NCBI GenBank assembly: GCA_947168585.1
Contig: CAMVMK010000002.1
Location: 48,579-112,578 of the forward strand
DNA from: an uncultured Fretibacterium sp.
GTDB taxonomy: Bacteria > Synergistota > Synergistia > Synergistales > Aminobacteriaceae
Direction: 5' to 3'
DNA length: 64,000 bases
Shown: piece after piece, positions 44,082 through 53,446 of the stretch
Position numbering within the stretch: position 1 is the stretch's first letter
Layout of the letters: the number at the start of each line of letters is the position of its first letter
Translations under genes and position numbers: made by a program
Notes under the pieces: model-generated
Told to the model about the DNA's origin: nothing
Seen by the model: the letters and a program-made list of their open reading frames with translations, nothing else
The model's database searches: none

Positions 44082-45362
44082 AAAATATTTTTAGCGGTTT
44101 TAATTTTTATTTTGAGTTCGTCAGCAGCTTTTGCCCGAAGCGATATAACGCTCGCTGAATTAAACGGGACTGTCGGCGTTCAAATGGAAGAATTTGTGAA
44201 AGAAGTTATAAGTAATTCTGAACGTAACGGAGACTCTTTAATAATTTTTCAGCTTGATACTCCGGGCGGACTTGTCGAGGCTATGCGGGGCATTGTGCAG
44301 TCGATTTTGGCTTCAAAAGTTCCTGTAGCAGTCTGGATACCTTCGGGAGGACGCGCGGCCAGTGCAGGGGCTTTTATAGTTCAGTCTGCCCATGTTGCAG
44401 CAATGGCACCCGGAACGAATATCGGAGCGGCTCACCCTGTCGTTGCTTCCGGCGAAGACATTAAAGAAAGCGACATGAGCAAAAAAATTATGAATGACTT
44501 AAAAGCTCAAATGCGTTCAGTCGTTCAGTTAAGAAACAGGAATCAGGAAATCGCCGAGAAAATGATTGAAGAAAGTATTTCGCTAACAGCTACAGAAGCA
44601 TTAAAAAATAAGGTCATTGATATTATTGCGGGCGATATAAATTCTTTAATAAAAGCTATTGACGGAAGGCGCGTAAAAATTAATTCGCAGTTTGTGAATA
44701 TAAATTTAGACAATGAAGTAAAAGTTTCGCGTGCCGAAATGTCGTTCAGCGAAAAAATTATTCAGTTTGTTTCAGATCCTCAAATAGCTTATTTATTACT
44801 TTCAGCCGGAGTTGCCGCAATTTTCTTTGAAGTTATAACGCCGGGCGGATTTATTTTAGGAACAGTCGGCGGAGTTATGCTCGTTTTAGGCTCGATAGGC
44901 TTAAAAATGCTTCCGTTTAATTGGGCTGGAATAGTTTTAATTTTAGCCGGAATTATTTTAATGGCTGTAGATTTAATCGCCGGAACTTCGGGACTTTTGA
45001 CGCTCGTGGGTTTGCCTGTATTCTGCTTGGGCGGAGTATTTTTATTCAGGGCACCGGGCGGAGAACTTTTGCAGATTTCAATGTCATTTATAATCGGTCT
45101 TGCAGTAGCTTTAGGAATTTGTTTCGCGTTAATAGCGTTCTTAGTTTTGAAAGGTTTTCGCCGTAAAGTCTCGACAGGTTCGCAGGGAATGTTAGGGCTT
45201 GAAGTCGAAATAATTTCAGATTTAAGTGAAAATTCATTCGGCCAAGTGTCCTGCCACGGTGAAATTTGGCGGGCAAAATCAGAAGCAGGAGTTATTTTTG
45301 CCGGTTCTTCGGGAATAGTTAAAGCAATTAACGGAATGACTCTCACAGTGAGTCAACTGTAA
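44076..45362 (+). CDS. NfeD-type membrane-bound ClpP-class serine protease
   Basis: A signal peptide (MKKIFLAVLIFILSSSAAFA) precedes a ClpP-like protease domain with GGRAASAGAFI (nucleophile Ser in the SAG segment) and KKIMNDLKAQM (Lys of the Ser-Lys dyad region). Four or five membrane helices (about 235-360) and an OB-fold NfeD domain at the C-terminus (LGLEVEIISDL, FAGSSGIVKAINGMTLTVSQL) follow. Such proteins often pair with a stomatin-like protein, which is not present here. The 3' end overlaps the convergent PIN gene by 20 bases. Confidence 0.92.
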   Translation: MKKIFLAVLIFILSSSAAFARSDITLAELNGTVGVQMEEFVKEVISNSERNGDSLIIFQLDTPGGLVEAMRGIVQSILASKVPVAVWIPSGGRAASAGAFIVQSAHVAAMAPGTNIGAAHPVVASGEDIKESDMSKKIMNDLKAQMRSVVQLRNRNQEIAEKMIEESISLTATEALKNKVIDIIAGDINSLIKAIDGRRVKINSQFVNINLDNEVKVSRAEMSFSEKIIQFVSDPQIAYLLLSAGVAAIFFEVITPGGFILGTVGGVMLVLGSIGLKMLPFNWAGIVLILAGIILMAVDLIAGTSGLLTLVGLPVFCLGGVFLFRAPGGELLQISMSFIIGLAVALGICFALIAFLVLKGFRRKVSTGSQGMLGLEVEIISDLSENSFGQVSCHGEIWRAKSEAGVIFAGSSGIVKAINGMTLTVSQL

Positions 45363-45768
45363 TACAGCTGAGTTCTGAAAATTGACAGAGCTGCTTGTCA
45401 TTAGTCAAGAAAGCATCGCAGTTATTTAGAAGGGCTGCCGCAAGCTGTAAAGAATCCATTGTCTTAAAGTAGGGATAATTCGCACGGATTTGCGCAGCTC
45501 TTTCTGCAATAGCAATGTCGATCGGAATAAGCGAAATTTTTGTTTTAGCAGTGAATTCAAAAAAAGTTGAAATCTTTTCTGTATCGTTATTTCTGTAGGG
45601 ATAAGTGAGATACTCAGTCGCTGTAATAACGGACGTAAGCATCTCTACCCCATTCATAGCGGAAGCCAAAATAAAATTCTGAACGATGTCAGCATAATAT
45701 TCGTGATCATCCAAATAATAAACGAGCGGAGCCGTATCCAAGAAAAGTTTTCTAAAAGGTACGATCAC
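45343..45768 (-). CDS. PIN-domain ribonuclease toxin (VapC-like)
   Basis: The 141-residue protein is a PIN domain: FLDTAPLVYYLDD (first acidic residue), TSVITATEYLTYPYR (Glu), FKTMDSLQLAAALLNNCDAFLTNDKQL (last acidic cluster). VapC toxins cleave tRNA or rRNA. It overlaps the preceding 59-residue frame by 17 bases, as in toxin-antitoxin pairs. Confidence 0.88.
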   Translation of the reverse strand: MIVPFRKLFLDTAPLVYYLDDHEYYADIVQNFILASAMNGVEMLTSVITATEYLTYPYRNNDTEKISTFFEFTAKTKISLIPIDIAIAERAAQIRANYPYFKTMDSLQLAAALLNNCDAFLTNDKQLCQFSELSCITVDSL

Positions 45769-45931
45769 AGTCTCGCAGCTCCTTTATGTAATCTTGTGCG
45801 TCAATATTCGGGAACATTTTTTTCCCCCTGCCGCGATAAAGATTAAGATCGAGATCTTTAACCCAGCTTCTGTCATCGTCCGTATGTTTTGTTTCAAGAT
45901 TATATTGAGAACTTATTAAAGTATCATACAT
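45752..45931 (-). CDS. putative antitoxin of the PIN-domain toxin
   Basis: The 59-residue frame starts at the ATG at 45931 (MYDTLISSQYNLETKH) with AGAGGTG upstream, and ends IKELRDCDRTF inside the toxin start. No known antitoxin fold is recognisable; the assignment rests on gene order and overlap. Confidence 0.55.
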   Translation of the reverse strand: MYDTLISSQYNLETKHTDDDRSWVKDLDLNLYRGRGKKMFPNIDAQDYIKELRDCDRTF

Positions 45932-45988
45932 AAAAATCACCTCTATGAAATTATGAAGTTATTATAACCTTACCTGAAAATCTTTTTA

Positions 45989-45994
45989 TATAAT
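45989..45994 (+). promoter_or_regulatory. -10 element of the macrodomain operon
   Basis: TATAAT lies 34 bases before the ATG at 46028; no clear -35 is seen. Confidence 0.4.
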
Positions 45995-46027
45995 ATTGCG
46001 TGAAATTTTTGACGGAGAATTAAAATT

Positions 46028-46792
46028 ATGGACGAAAAATTAAATTTTTTAATAGAATTTTTATTAAACGAAATGCCTGAATATAAACGAGACGCGGCGA
46101 ATATCAGCGACAAAAAAATTTTATTGCGTTCGCTTATGAACGTCAGGCCGCCTATGAAATTAAATCCGGAATTTTTGAAAGTTCAGGACGAATTTTTATC
46201 TCATGAACGCGAATTAAAAGGCATAGTTCACGTAGAAAATTTAGCAGAAATTCAGCCCGGAATTTCACTTTGGCAGGGCGATATAACACGCCTTGACTCT
46301 GACGCTGTTGTAAACGCCGCTAACGGAAAATTATTAGGCTGCTTCATTCCGTGCCATAAATGTATAGATAACGCTATTCATTCAGCTGCAGGGCTTCAAG
46401 TCCGCGACGAATGTAATAAATTAATGCAGGCTCAAGGTCATGACGAACCCGCAGGCAGCGCGAAAATAACGAGTGCTTATAATCTTCCGTCAAAGTTTAT
46501 AATTCATACTGTCGGCCCTATAGTCTTTGGGAAATTAAACGATAATAATCGCTCCGAACTTGAGAGCTGCTATAAATCCTGTTTGAAACTTGCTGACGAA
46601 AAAAATTTGAAAAGTTTAGCTTTTTGCTGTATATCAACGGGAGAATTTCATTTTCCTAACGAAGAAGCCGCAAAAATCGCCGTTAAGACAGTTAAAAATT
46701 TTTTGCCGCAAGCTAAGAATCTCAAGAAAATAATTTTTAACGTTTTCAAAGATTTAGACTTAAAAATTTACGAGAAAGAATTAAAAAATTAA
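46028..46792 (+). CDS. zinc-dependent macrodomain protein (ADP-ribosyl hydrolase)
   Basis: The 254-residue protein belongs to the Zn-macro type: an N-terminal helical part, then ISLWQGDITRLDSDAVVNAANGKLLGCFIPCHKCID with the zinc-binding GCFxPxHxCID signature, SAAGLQVRDEC, FIIHTVGPIV and CISTGEFHFPNEEAA. Such enzymes remove ADP-ribose from proteins and occur next to SirTM sirtuins. The sirtuin gene follows 4 bases later, so the pair forms a writer and eraser unit. Confidence 0.92.
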   Translation: MDEKLNFLIEFLLNEMPEYKRDAANISDKKILLRSLMNVRPPMKLNPEFLKVQDEFLSHERELKGIVHVENLAEIQPGISLWQGDITRLDSDAVVNAANGKLLGCFIPCHKCIDNAIHSAAGLQVRDECNKLMQAQGHDEPAGSAKITSAYNLPSKFIIHTVGPIVFGKLNDNNRSELESCYKSCLKLADEKNLKSLAFCCISTGEFHFPNEEAAKIAVKTVKNFLPQAKNLKKIIFNVFKDLDLKIYEKELKN

Positions 46793-46796
46793 TATC

Positions 46797-47639
46797 ATGG
46801 ATAAAAAAGCAAAAATTGAATTTTTACGTAATGCCCTTAACAATGCCGAAGCAATTTTAATAGGCGCAGGAGCAGGGCTTTCAATGTCAGCCGGATTTAC
46901 TTATTCTGGTGAGAGATTTGAAAAATATTTCGCGGACTTTGAAGAAAAATATGATTTTCACGATATGTACTCCGGCGGCTTTTACCCCTACGAAACTCCC
47001 GAAGAAAAATGGGCTTTCTTCAGCCGCAACGTTTTCGTAAATAGATACATGGACATTCCTAAGCCCGTCTATGAAAATTTATTATCACTCGTGAAAAATA
47101 AAAATTATTTCGTCTTAACTACGAATGTCGATCACTGTTTTCAAAAAGCAGGCTTCGATAAATCGCGTCTTTTTTACACTCAGGGCGATTACGGGCTTTT
47201 TCAATGTTCGCTGCCTTGCCATAATAAAACTTATGACAATAAAGAAGTTATTATTAAAATGGTAGAGCAGCAAAAAAATATGCGCGTTCCGTCAGAGTTA
47301 ATCCCTCATTGTCCCGTCTGCGGCAGAGAAATGGCAATGAATTTGCGTTCTGATGATTCATTCGTTGAAGATGACGGCTGGCAGCTGGCCTGCGATAATT
47401 ACGTGAATTTTCTTAACGAGAGCCGCATGAAAAAAACTCTTTTTCTTGATCTCGGCACCGGTATGAACACACCTGGAATTATAAAATTTCCGTTCTGGCA
47501 GATGACACGCGAATGGCCGGACGCTTTTTATATCTGCATAAATTTGGGCGAGGCTTATGTTCCTTCACGCGATAAATTTGAAGATAAATCCCTTTGCATC
47601 GACAGCGACATCGGTGAAATCTTAAACGAGTTGAATTAA
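46797..47639 (+). CDS. class M sirtuin (SirTM), protein ADP-ribosyltransferase
   Basis: The NAD+-binding motif GAGAGLSMSAG, TTNVDHCFQKAGF and two Cys pairs (CSLPC and CPVC) define a sirtuin. The usual catalytic His is Gln (YTQGDYGLF), which is the known feature of SirTM enzymes that transfer ADP-ribose instead of deacetylating. In staphylococci and streptococci SirTM modifies a lipoylated GcvH-like carrier encoded next to it with LplA2; neither gene is here. It is downstream of the Zn-macrodomain gene and 1 base before the AlbA_2 gene. Confidence 0.9.
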   Translation: MDKKAKIEFLRNALNNAEAILIGAGAGLSMSAGFTYSGERFEKYFADFEEKYDFHDMYSGGFYPYETPEEKWAFFSRNVFVNRYMDIPKPVYENLLSLVKNKNYFVLTTNVDHCFQKAGFDKSRLFYTQGDYGLFQCSLPCHNKTYDNKEVIIKMVEQQKNMRVPSELIPHCPVCGREMAMNLRSDDSFVEDDGWQLACDNYVNFLNESRMKKTLFLDLGTGMNTPGIIKFPFWQMTREWPDAFYICINLGEAYVPSRDKFEDKSLCIDSDIGEILNELN

Positions 47640-47640
47640 T

Positions 47641-48624
47641 TTGAATTTTTCCAGCTTCGACGAATTTCTTAAAGCAACCGACAACGATGACCGGGAATTT
47701 TTGAGCGATGACGAACTTTCAGACATCGCTCCTGTTGCGTGTGCTATGGCGAACTCTTCTGGGGGCTGGATAATTTTAGGAGCAGAACGTGAATTTGATG
47801 AAGAAATTATAATTACAGGATTTTTTCACGCAGATTTCAGCGTAAATTCTTTAATACCGCGCGGAATTTCTTTTGAAGTTCAGAGCCTCGAAAAGATTTT
47901 AATTATAAAAATTTTGCCGTTATCTTGGGATTCAAAGCCGTTATTTTTTAACGGAATTTTTTACCGCCGTGTTGAGGGCGTTAATTTAATTTCTTCGCGT
48001 AATTCTGCAAGGTTGACGTATTGCGCTCGTGATGACAAGCCCGCAGCGAATTTTTATATTGACCCTGAAAGCCTGAATGATTTTCATGATTATTTAATAA
48101 ATCTTCATAACGAATATAAAAATTTTTCGCCGGAAGATTTTTTGTGCCGGAGTTTTATTTTTTCGGGAAAATTTTTGACTTTTGCCGGAGCTTTAATGTT
48201 TGGAAATATTTTGAGAGTCCGCGCCGTTTTAGATACTCCTAATAATCACGCTGAAATTGAAGCTCAAAATATTTGGGACGCTTATAGAAATATTTTGCCG
48301 CGTCTCGTCAATAAATTATCGCCCGGCTGTTCACAGTCTTTTCAGGAAATTTTTATAAATTCTCTGCTTCATTCAGACTACCGCGCCGGAAATTTAATTG
48401 AAATTTTAATAACTTCAAGACCCGCAAAAGTTTTAATTACGAATCCCGGAATTATTATTAATAAGACTCGAAATAATAGACTAAAAAAAATTTTTGAACT
48501 TTCAGGAATTTTAATTAAAAACCGAAATCTTGAATCCGTAAAAAAATTCATGCCCTCATTCAAATTAGAACAGGACATGTTAAATTTTCGTGTAAAAGCC
48601 TCGTTAAATCTCAAAGGATTATAG
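47641..48624 (+). CDS. AlbA_2 (Schlafen AlbA-like) / RecG-like accessory protein
   Basis: The 327-residue protein starts at a TTG directly after the SirTM stop codon. The N-terminal domain has the AlbA_2 pattern (PVACAMANSSGGWIILGAE, then YRRVEGVNLIS), and the C-terminal part has an ATPase-like fragment common in this family (EIFINSLLHSDYRAGNLIEI, ITNPGII). Members are often transcription or defence-related factors; a nucleic-acid role linked to the ADP-ribosylation unit is inference. No terminator separates the three genes. Confidence 0.75.
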   Translation: MNFSSFDEFLKATDNDDREFLSDDELSDIAPVACAMANSSGGWIILGAEREFDEEIIITGFFHADFSVNSLIPRGISFEVQSLEKILIIKILPLSWDSKPLFFNGIFYRRVEGVNLISSRNSARLTYCARDDKPAANFYIDPESLNDFHDYLINLHNEYKNFSPEDFLCRSFIFSGKFLTFAGALMFGNILRVRAVLDTPNNHAEIEAQNIWDAYRNILPRLVNKLSPGCSQSFQEIFINSLLHSDYRAGNLIEILITSRPAKVLITNPGIIINKTRNNRLKKIFELSGILIKNRNLESVKKFMPSFKLEQDMLNFRVKASLNLKGL

Positions 48625-48635
48625 AAAAATCAAAT

Positions 48636-50462
48636 TCAATTCCTGCTGTACTTTAACAAAATATTTTTCTTGCTTTCAGCGTTTAACACTGCCGGATGAT
48701 TTTTTCCTGCTCCTTTTGGAATAAGTTTCAAACTGTCTTCCGTCATGTCTTTAAGAAGCGATAATAATTGCTCCGAAACGTCTTTATTGCTGTCCATTCC
48801 GATTGAAATTATTTGAGGCACGAAGCCGAGAGTTGACGCTGTGAACCAGTTGCCGTAAAAAATTTTTTTGCCCGTATAAGGCTTAACGACCGGAGAATTT
48901 ATTTTGTTTGTAAGATAAGCAATAACTAAATTTCTTGAAGGGTCTATCATTACTAAAGTACCTGTCCAGCCCTGATGACCGAAAGCAGATGATGAAGCCT
49001 GAGTTCCGAAATACCACGCTCTTTGAGTTTCAGCTTCACGCCACCAGCCTATTCCCCATTGAGCCTGATCTTTATTAATAGGAGACGTGAACATATCTAT
49101 GACATTTTTTGAGAAAAATTTATGTTCTCCGTAGCCGCCGAAAAACATAATTGAAGCTAACTTCGCAATATCTTCAGCGTTAGAAAATAATCCGGCATGA
49201 CCCGACACTCCGCCCATAGAATGATAAGCCTTGTAATCATGAACTTCGCCTTGAAGCGTGTAAGTTCTTATGCCGTTGAAAGTCATATTCCCGTCCCGTG
49301 TGTTGCCGTAAATTTCAGCAGCTGCGCAATCATCACGTGAAAAATTATTTTTAAGCGGATTAAATGCAATTCTTTTTAAGCTCAAAGGCCGCCAAAAATT
49401 TTCGCTCATATAAACATCAAGTCTTTTGCCCGTGATTTTTTCGACTATGAAGCACAGCAGCATATAATCTACATCAGAATAAATTATTTTTGTTCGCGGC
49501 TGATATATTAAAGGAGTTTTGAAAATCGCTTTGAGAGTTTTTCCGCGAGTTTCCTGACTGCCGTCTATGCCAGTGTATAAAGGATTTACAATTTTGCTGT
49601 CGTGTTTTCTCGTTGAGATATTATAATTTTTATCGTGATAATGAAATTCGGGCGGAAAACCTGCCCGGTGGTACAAGACATCGCGGACAGTTATTGAAGA
49701 TTTTTGAGGATCCGAAGCGAAATCCCGGCCGAGAATATTTATTATTTTCGTATCAATATCGAGTTTTCCTTCAGTTACTAATTTTTGAATAGCGTAATTA
49801 ACTCCGAACATTTTGCTCACGGAAGCTAAATCATAAAGAGTATTTTTATTTACGGCTCTGCTGTTTTTATTATGAGTGTCAATTTTTCCCCAAGCATTTG
49901 AATAAACGAGCCTCCCGTTTCGTATCACTGCAAGCTGAGCACTCGGAAATCCTTTTTCAATGTCTGACTCTATTATGTCTGAAATTAAAGAAAGTGTTTC
50001 GGGACGTATACCGGCCTCTTCAAGATTTCCGTCAAGAATAACGGGATACGGAATAAAAACGCTGACGGCTTTATTTTTATTTGACGGATTTATATTTGAA
50101 ATTTGTACGGTGTTGACTCCGTCGACAGCATAACCCGAAATATCGACAGCGTAAAATCCTGTCGATTTTATAGACGAAGTATCAATGCGCGAGCCGTTAA
50201 TAAACATATCGAAATTTTTAACATGTTCAGAAATTTTAAGATAAATTTTTCCCTGAGAGTGCCAAAAATTAAAACTTATCATGCTGTTTAACGCAAGAGT
50301 ATCATCAACTCGGCCAAGCTGATCCGGAAAGTCCGCAGTTTTTTGCCATTGAGCTTGAGGAATTGAATTTATTTTCGTAATCTTTTCAAGACCTTGCGAT
50401 GATGATGCTGATAATAAAATTACAGTGAAAAATATTAATACAGAGTGCTGAATTTTTGGCAT
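48636..50462 (-). CDS. exported serine hydrolase of the beta-lactamase/PBP4 family
   Basis: A signal peptide (LIFFTVILLSASSSQG) is followed by about 110 residues of a jelly-roll-like domain and then a class C beta-lactamase-like hydrolase. It has SVSK as the SxxK nucleophile motif, YSD in place of YxN, and GHQGWTGT as the H/KxG motif. Relatives are D-aminopeptidases, esterases or penicillin-binding proteins in the periplasm. The start overlaps the end of the upstream C39-like gene by 28 bases and has AAAGGAG before it. Confidence 0.85.
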   Translation of the reverse strand: MPKIQHSVLIFFTVILLSASSSQGLEKITKINSIPQAQWQKTADFPDQLGRVDDTLALNSMISFNFWHSQGKIYLKISEHVKNFDMFINGSRIDTSSIKSTGFYAVDISGYAVDGVNTVQISNINPSNKNKAVSVFIPYPVILDGNLEEAGIRPETLSLISDIIESDIEKGFPSAQLAVIRNGRLVYSNAWGKIDTHNKNSRAVNKNTLYDLASVSKMFGVNYAIQKLVTEGKLDIDTKIINILGRDFASDPQKSSITVRDVLYHRAGFPPEFHYHDKNYNISTRKHDSKIVNPLYTGIDGSQETRGKTLKAIFKTPLIYQPRTKIIYSDVDYMLLCFIVEKITGKRLDVYMSENFWRPLSLKRIAFNPLKNNFSRDDCAAAEIYGNTRDGNMTFNGIRTYTLQGEVHDYKAYHSMGGVSGHAGLFSNAEDIAKLASIMFFGGYGEHKFFSKNVIDMFTSPINKDQAQWGIGWWREAETQRAWYFGTQASSSAFGHQGWTGTLVMIDPSRNLVIAYLTNKINSPVVKPYTGKKIFYGNWFTASTLGFVPQIISIGMDSNKDVSEQLLSLLKDMTEDSLKLIPKGAGKNHPAVLNAESKKNILLKYSRN

Positions 50463-51088
50463 AATTTTTTCTCCTTTATTTTAATAATTCCGCCTTTACG
50501 TTCATTTCGTGTGTCGTGCATATTTCGTAAGCTGAACCATTGATATTCGGCGTAAGTTACTGTTAAAACTTTAATATCATCATCAAGTTCTTCATAGCCT
50601 GCTAAATTAAACCAGTGCCACTCGAAATCATCGAGTTTAATATCATGATGATTAAGCATTAAAAAAGGCACGGGAAAATTTCTGTCGATTTGATTTTTAA
50701 TTGCCTCCGCGAAAATTTCATAGTCAACGCTGCCGGAAAGTCCCTCTAAAATTAAATTTTCGTTTTTAACTTTTTTCATGTAGTCATAGAAGCCGCAGAT
50801 ATAAGTTTCAAGATAATCAATTCCATGATAACGCGGAGTCAAAAACGGTTTCATAATGGAAGAAAATTTTATAAAATCCGTCCGCGATAAATTTTCAGCA
50901 TCGAAAGGATAAAGAGTCCGGAATTTTTCAGGCTCAAGGCGAGCTAAAAATATTGAAGTGTCGCAGGCCGTTACAGCCGCGCAGCCTCCCATGTTCATAT
51001 CCCATTCGGGCAGCCAGTCCTGATTACCGCCGGGAGTTCCGCCGATCGTAAAATAATCTAAAATTTTTTTTCGCGTCAAAAATTTCAC
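50435..51088 (-). CDS. C39-like cysteine peptidase-fold protein
   Basis: The 217-residue protein has a Cys in NMGGCAAVTACD close to the N-terminus and a His region FPVPFLMLNHHDIKLDDFEWHWFNLAGY, the order seen in C39-like papain-fold proteins. There is no signal peptide. The start codon is GTG with a weak ribosome-binding site. It is translationally coupled to the exported hydrolase gene. The substrate is unknown, and the family call is by pattern only. Confidence 0.6.
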   Translation of the reverse strand: MKFLTRKKILDYFTIGGTPGGNQDWLPEWDMNMGGCAAVTACDTSIFLARLEPEKFRTLYPFDAENLSRTDFIKFSSIMKPFLTPRYHGIDYLETYICGFYDYMKKVKNENLILEGLSGSVDYEIFAEAIKNQIDRNFPVPFLMLNHHDIKLDDFEWHWFNLAGYEELDDDIKVLTVTYAEYQWFSLRNMHDTRNERKGGIIKIKEKKLCQKFSTLY

Positions 51089-51125
51089 ACAGCTTTCAAG
51101 TTAAAATTTTCATTTTGAAATATAT

Positions 51126-51131
51126 TATAAT
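51126..51131 (+). promoter_or_regulatory. -10 element before the FkbM gene
   Basis: TATAAT lies 34 bases before the TTG start at 51166; AGGAGG precedes that start. No good -35 at 17 bases. Confidence 0.4.
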
Positions 51132-51165
51132 TCTTAAAAATTTTTAATTTTAGGAGGCTCTTAAC

Positions 51166-52102
51166 TTGAAATTTACGGAAGCGTTGCCGATAAGATTAAA
51201 ACGTCTTAGGCACGGAGTATACACAACCAAAGAATTATTTTTATGGCTCGCTGACTTAATGAACGCGAAAATTTTTCATAAAAATTCAGATTTTTATGTC
51301 CGCGAACATGTCCGGCGCGTTTTGAATCCCGACAGCGAATGTTATCACATTAAAAACGTGAAATTGCCGCTGCTTGATAAAGTCAACGAAAGAATTTTGG
51401 CCGCTGAAATTTTTAACGACACTTTTGAATCTTACATTCATTTTGAAGATAAATATGATGAAAAAATTTTTGACGAGTGCGAAAAATATTTAGCTGAAGG
51501 TCTTTACGGCCTCGTGAACGATAAAGTAAATGTAACTGTCGAACCCGGCGACATTGTTATTGACGCAGGAAGCTGGATCGGAGATTTCGCTGCTTATGCC
51601 TCCGTGAAAGTTAAAAATAATTGTGGGGGGTACAATTTTTGCGTTTGAACCCTCAAAAGAAAATTTCAAATATCTCGAAAAAACCGCGCAGTTAAACGGA
51701 AATATTGTTCCTGTTCAAAAGGGAATTTCAGATAAAAAAGCAAACGCTTCACTTTCATTTGACACTTCAGGCAACACCGCCGCAAGTTCTTTCAAAAAAT
51801 CTCAAGACTCTGAATCAAAAAATTTTGATATAGTCGAAACTATCAGCATAGACGAGTTTGTCCGCGAAAATAATTTGCCGCGCGTAGATTTTATTAAGTC
51901 CGACATCGAAGGCTTTGAACGAAATTTATTAAAAGGCGCGAAAGAAACTTTGAAAAATTTTGCTCCGAAATTAGCTCTCTGTACGTATCATTTGCCTGAC
52001 GATCCCGAAGTCATGGCCGCTTTGATAAAAGAAGCCAACCCGAAATATAATATCATTCAGAAACGAATGAAACTTTTTGCGTCTGTTCCCAAAGAAAAAT
52101 AA
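51166..52102 (+). pseudogene. FkbM-family methyltransferase, frameshifted at a G tract
   Basis: Two overlapping frames form one FkbM methyltransferase. The first (TTG start, AGGAGG upstream) ends with the SAM-binding motif VIDAGSWIGDFAAYAS. The second continues GGTIFAFEPSKENFKYLEK, ISIDEFVRENNLPRVDFIKSDIEGFERNLLKGA. The junction is a run of six G; five (or eight) would restore a protein of about 311 residues. FkbM enzymes O-methylate sugars of surface glycan or secondary metabolites. It may be a second phase-variable glycan gene, or simply mutated. Confidence 0.85.
51625..51630. repeat. run of six G at the FkbM frameshift
   Basis: The run lies in the codon context TGT-GGG-GGG-TAC; loss of one G gives TGT-GGG-GGT-ACA and the downstream frame. 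Confidence 0.6.
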
Positions 52103-52108
52103 ATTTTT

Positions 52109-52939
52109 AGTGATAAAATTTTCAATATAAAAGATCATAAAAAACGTCTGCAAGAGCTCATAAAAAAATTTCGTCTGGTTGATGACGAGTTTATGAGTGT
52201 CTGCTTCGACAATAATATCGAATGTACGGAATTATTATTAAGAATTATTCTGAATAAGCCTGATATAAAAGTTACGCGTGTTAAAACTCAAACGTCTATA
52301 AAAAATTTACTAGGCCGTGATATTAGGCTCGACATAGACGCGACCGACAGCGAAAATAAAAAATATAATATCGAAGTTCAACGTTCAGACAAAGGCGCAG
52401 ACAGAAAACGGGCTAGGTATCATTCAAGTATCCTTGACTCGAATTTATTGAAGCCCGGCGATAATTTCAGCGATTTGCCTGAAACTTATGTTATTTTTAT
52501 CACAGAAAATGACGTTATCGGACGCGGAAAACCTTTATATCATATTGAAAGGCGTATCGAAAATATTGACGAACTTTTTAATGACGGCGAACATATAATT
52601 TACGTCAACGGCTCAGACAGAAACAGCGCAACAGAACTAGGTAAACTCATGCAGGATTTTTTCTGCGAGAATCCTAACGACATGAATTTTAAGCCTTTAG
52701 CAGATACAGCTAAACGTTTCAGGGAATTTCAAGAAGGAGGAAATAACGTGTCAAAACTAGTTGAAGATTTCGCTAAAGAATACGCAGAAGAATACGCTAA
52801 GGAATATGCTAAGGAAAAAACTCTCGAACTTGCTCGAACATTAATCAAAGGAGGAGAACTTTCACTGAAAAAAATTGCTGCGTATCTTAATCTGCCGTTC
52901 GAACAAGTTAAACTTTTAGCTGCTCAAGCAAAAAATTAA
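52109..52939 (+). pseudogene. PD-(D/E)XK family transposase/Rpn-type nuclease, start lost
   Basis: The protein sequence follows the PD-(D/E)XK nuclease family transposase type: RLDIDATDSENKKYNIEVQR (core Asp and ExQ), YVIFITENDVIGRG, and a C-terminal tail with the repeats KEYAEEYAKEYAKE and LSLKKIAAYLNLPFEQV. Homology-like sequence (KDHKKRLQELIKKFRLVDDEF) continues in frame before the first ATG (52193) up to the FkbM stop, with no start codon or ribosome-binding site. The original start is thus missing. An ATG-initiated product of 248 residues remains possible. Confidence 0.7.
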
Positions 52940-52956
52940 TAAAAAATTAATTTCTA

Positions 52957-53357
52957 ATATTGAAAGGCGTATCGAAAATATTGACGAACTTTTTAATGAC
53001 GGCGAACATATAATTTACGTCAACGGCTCAGACAGAAACAGCGCAACAGAACTAGGTAAACTCATGCAGGATTTTTTCTGCGAGAATCCTAACGACATGA
53101 ATTTTAAGCCTTTAGCAGATACAGCTAAACGTTTCAGGGAATTTCAGGAAGGAGGAAGTAACATGTCAAAACTAGTTGAAGATTTCGCTAAAGAATATGC
53201 AGAAGAATACGCTAAGGAAGCACTTGAGGTTAGAGGTCTTGAAATTGCCCGGGCATTAATCAAGGAAGGCGGACTTTCACTGAAAAAAATCGCTAAGTGT
53301 CTTAATCTGCCTTTCGAACAAGTTAAATTCTTAGCTGCTCAGGTAAAAAATAATTAG
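52957..53357 (+). pseudogene. duplicated 3' part of the PD-(D/E)XK transposase gene
   Basis: From 52957 the sequence repeats 52542-52940 with an offset of 415 bases, nearly identical for the first 250 bases and then diverging in the KEYAEEYAKE region. It encodes IERRIENIDELFNDGEHI to VKFLAAQVKNN without the nuclease core. An internal ATG (53064) gives a 97-residue frame. Confidence 0.75.
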
Positions 53358-53446
53358 AATTAATTTCTAATTAAAATAGCTTGTGTTAAAATAACAAAAT
53401 CTGATTTTGAGATTAGATTTTGAGATTTAGAAAGGAATTTTTAGAA

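Noticed and set aside
44789..45346. 185-codon open frame antisense to nfeD
   Set aside because: It mirrors the third-codon composition of the real gene, has Pro/Lys-rich nonsense sequence and crosses transmembrane codons of a conserved family.
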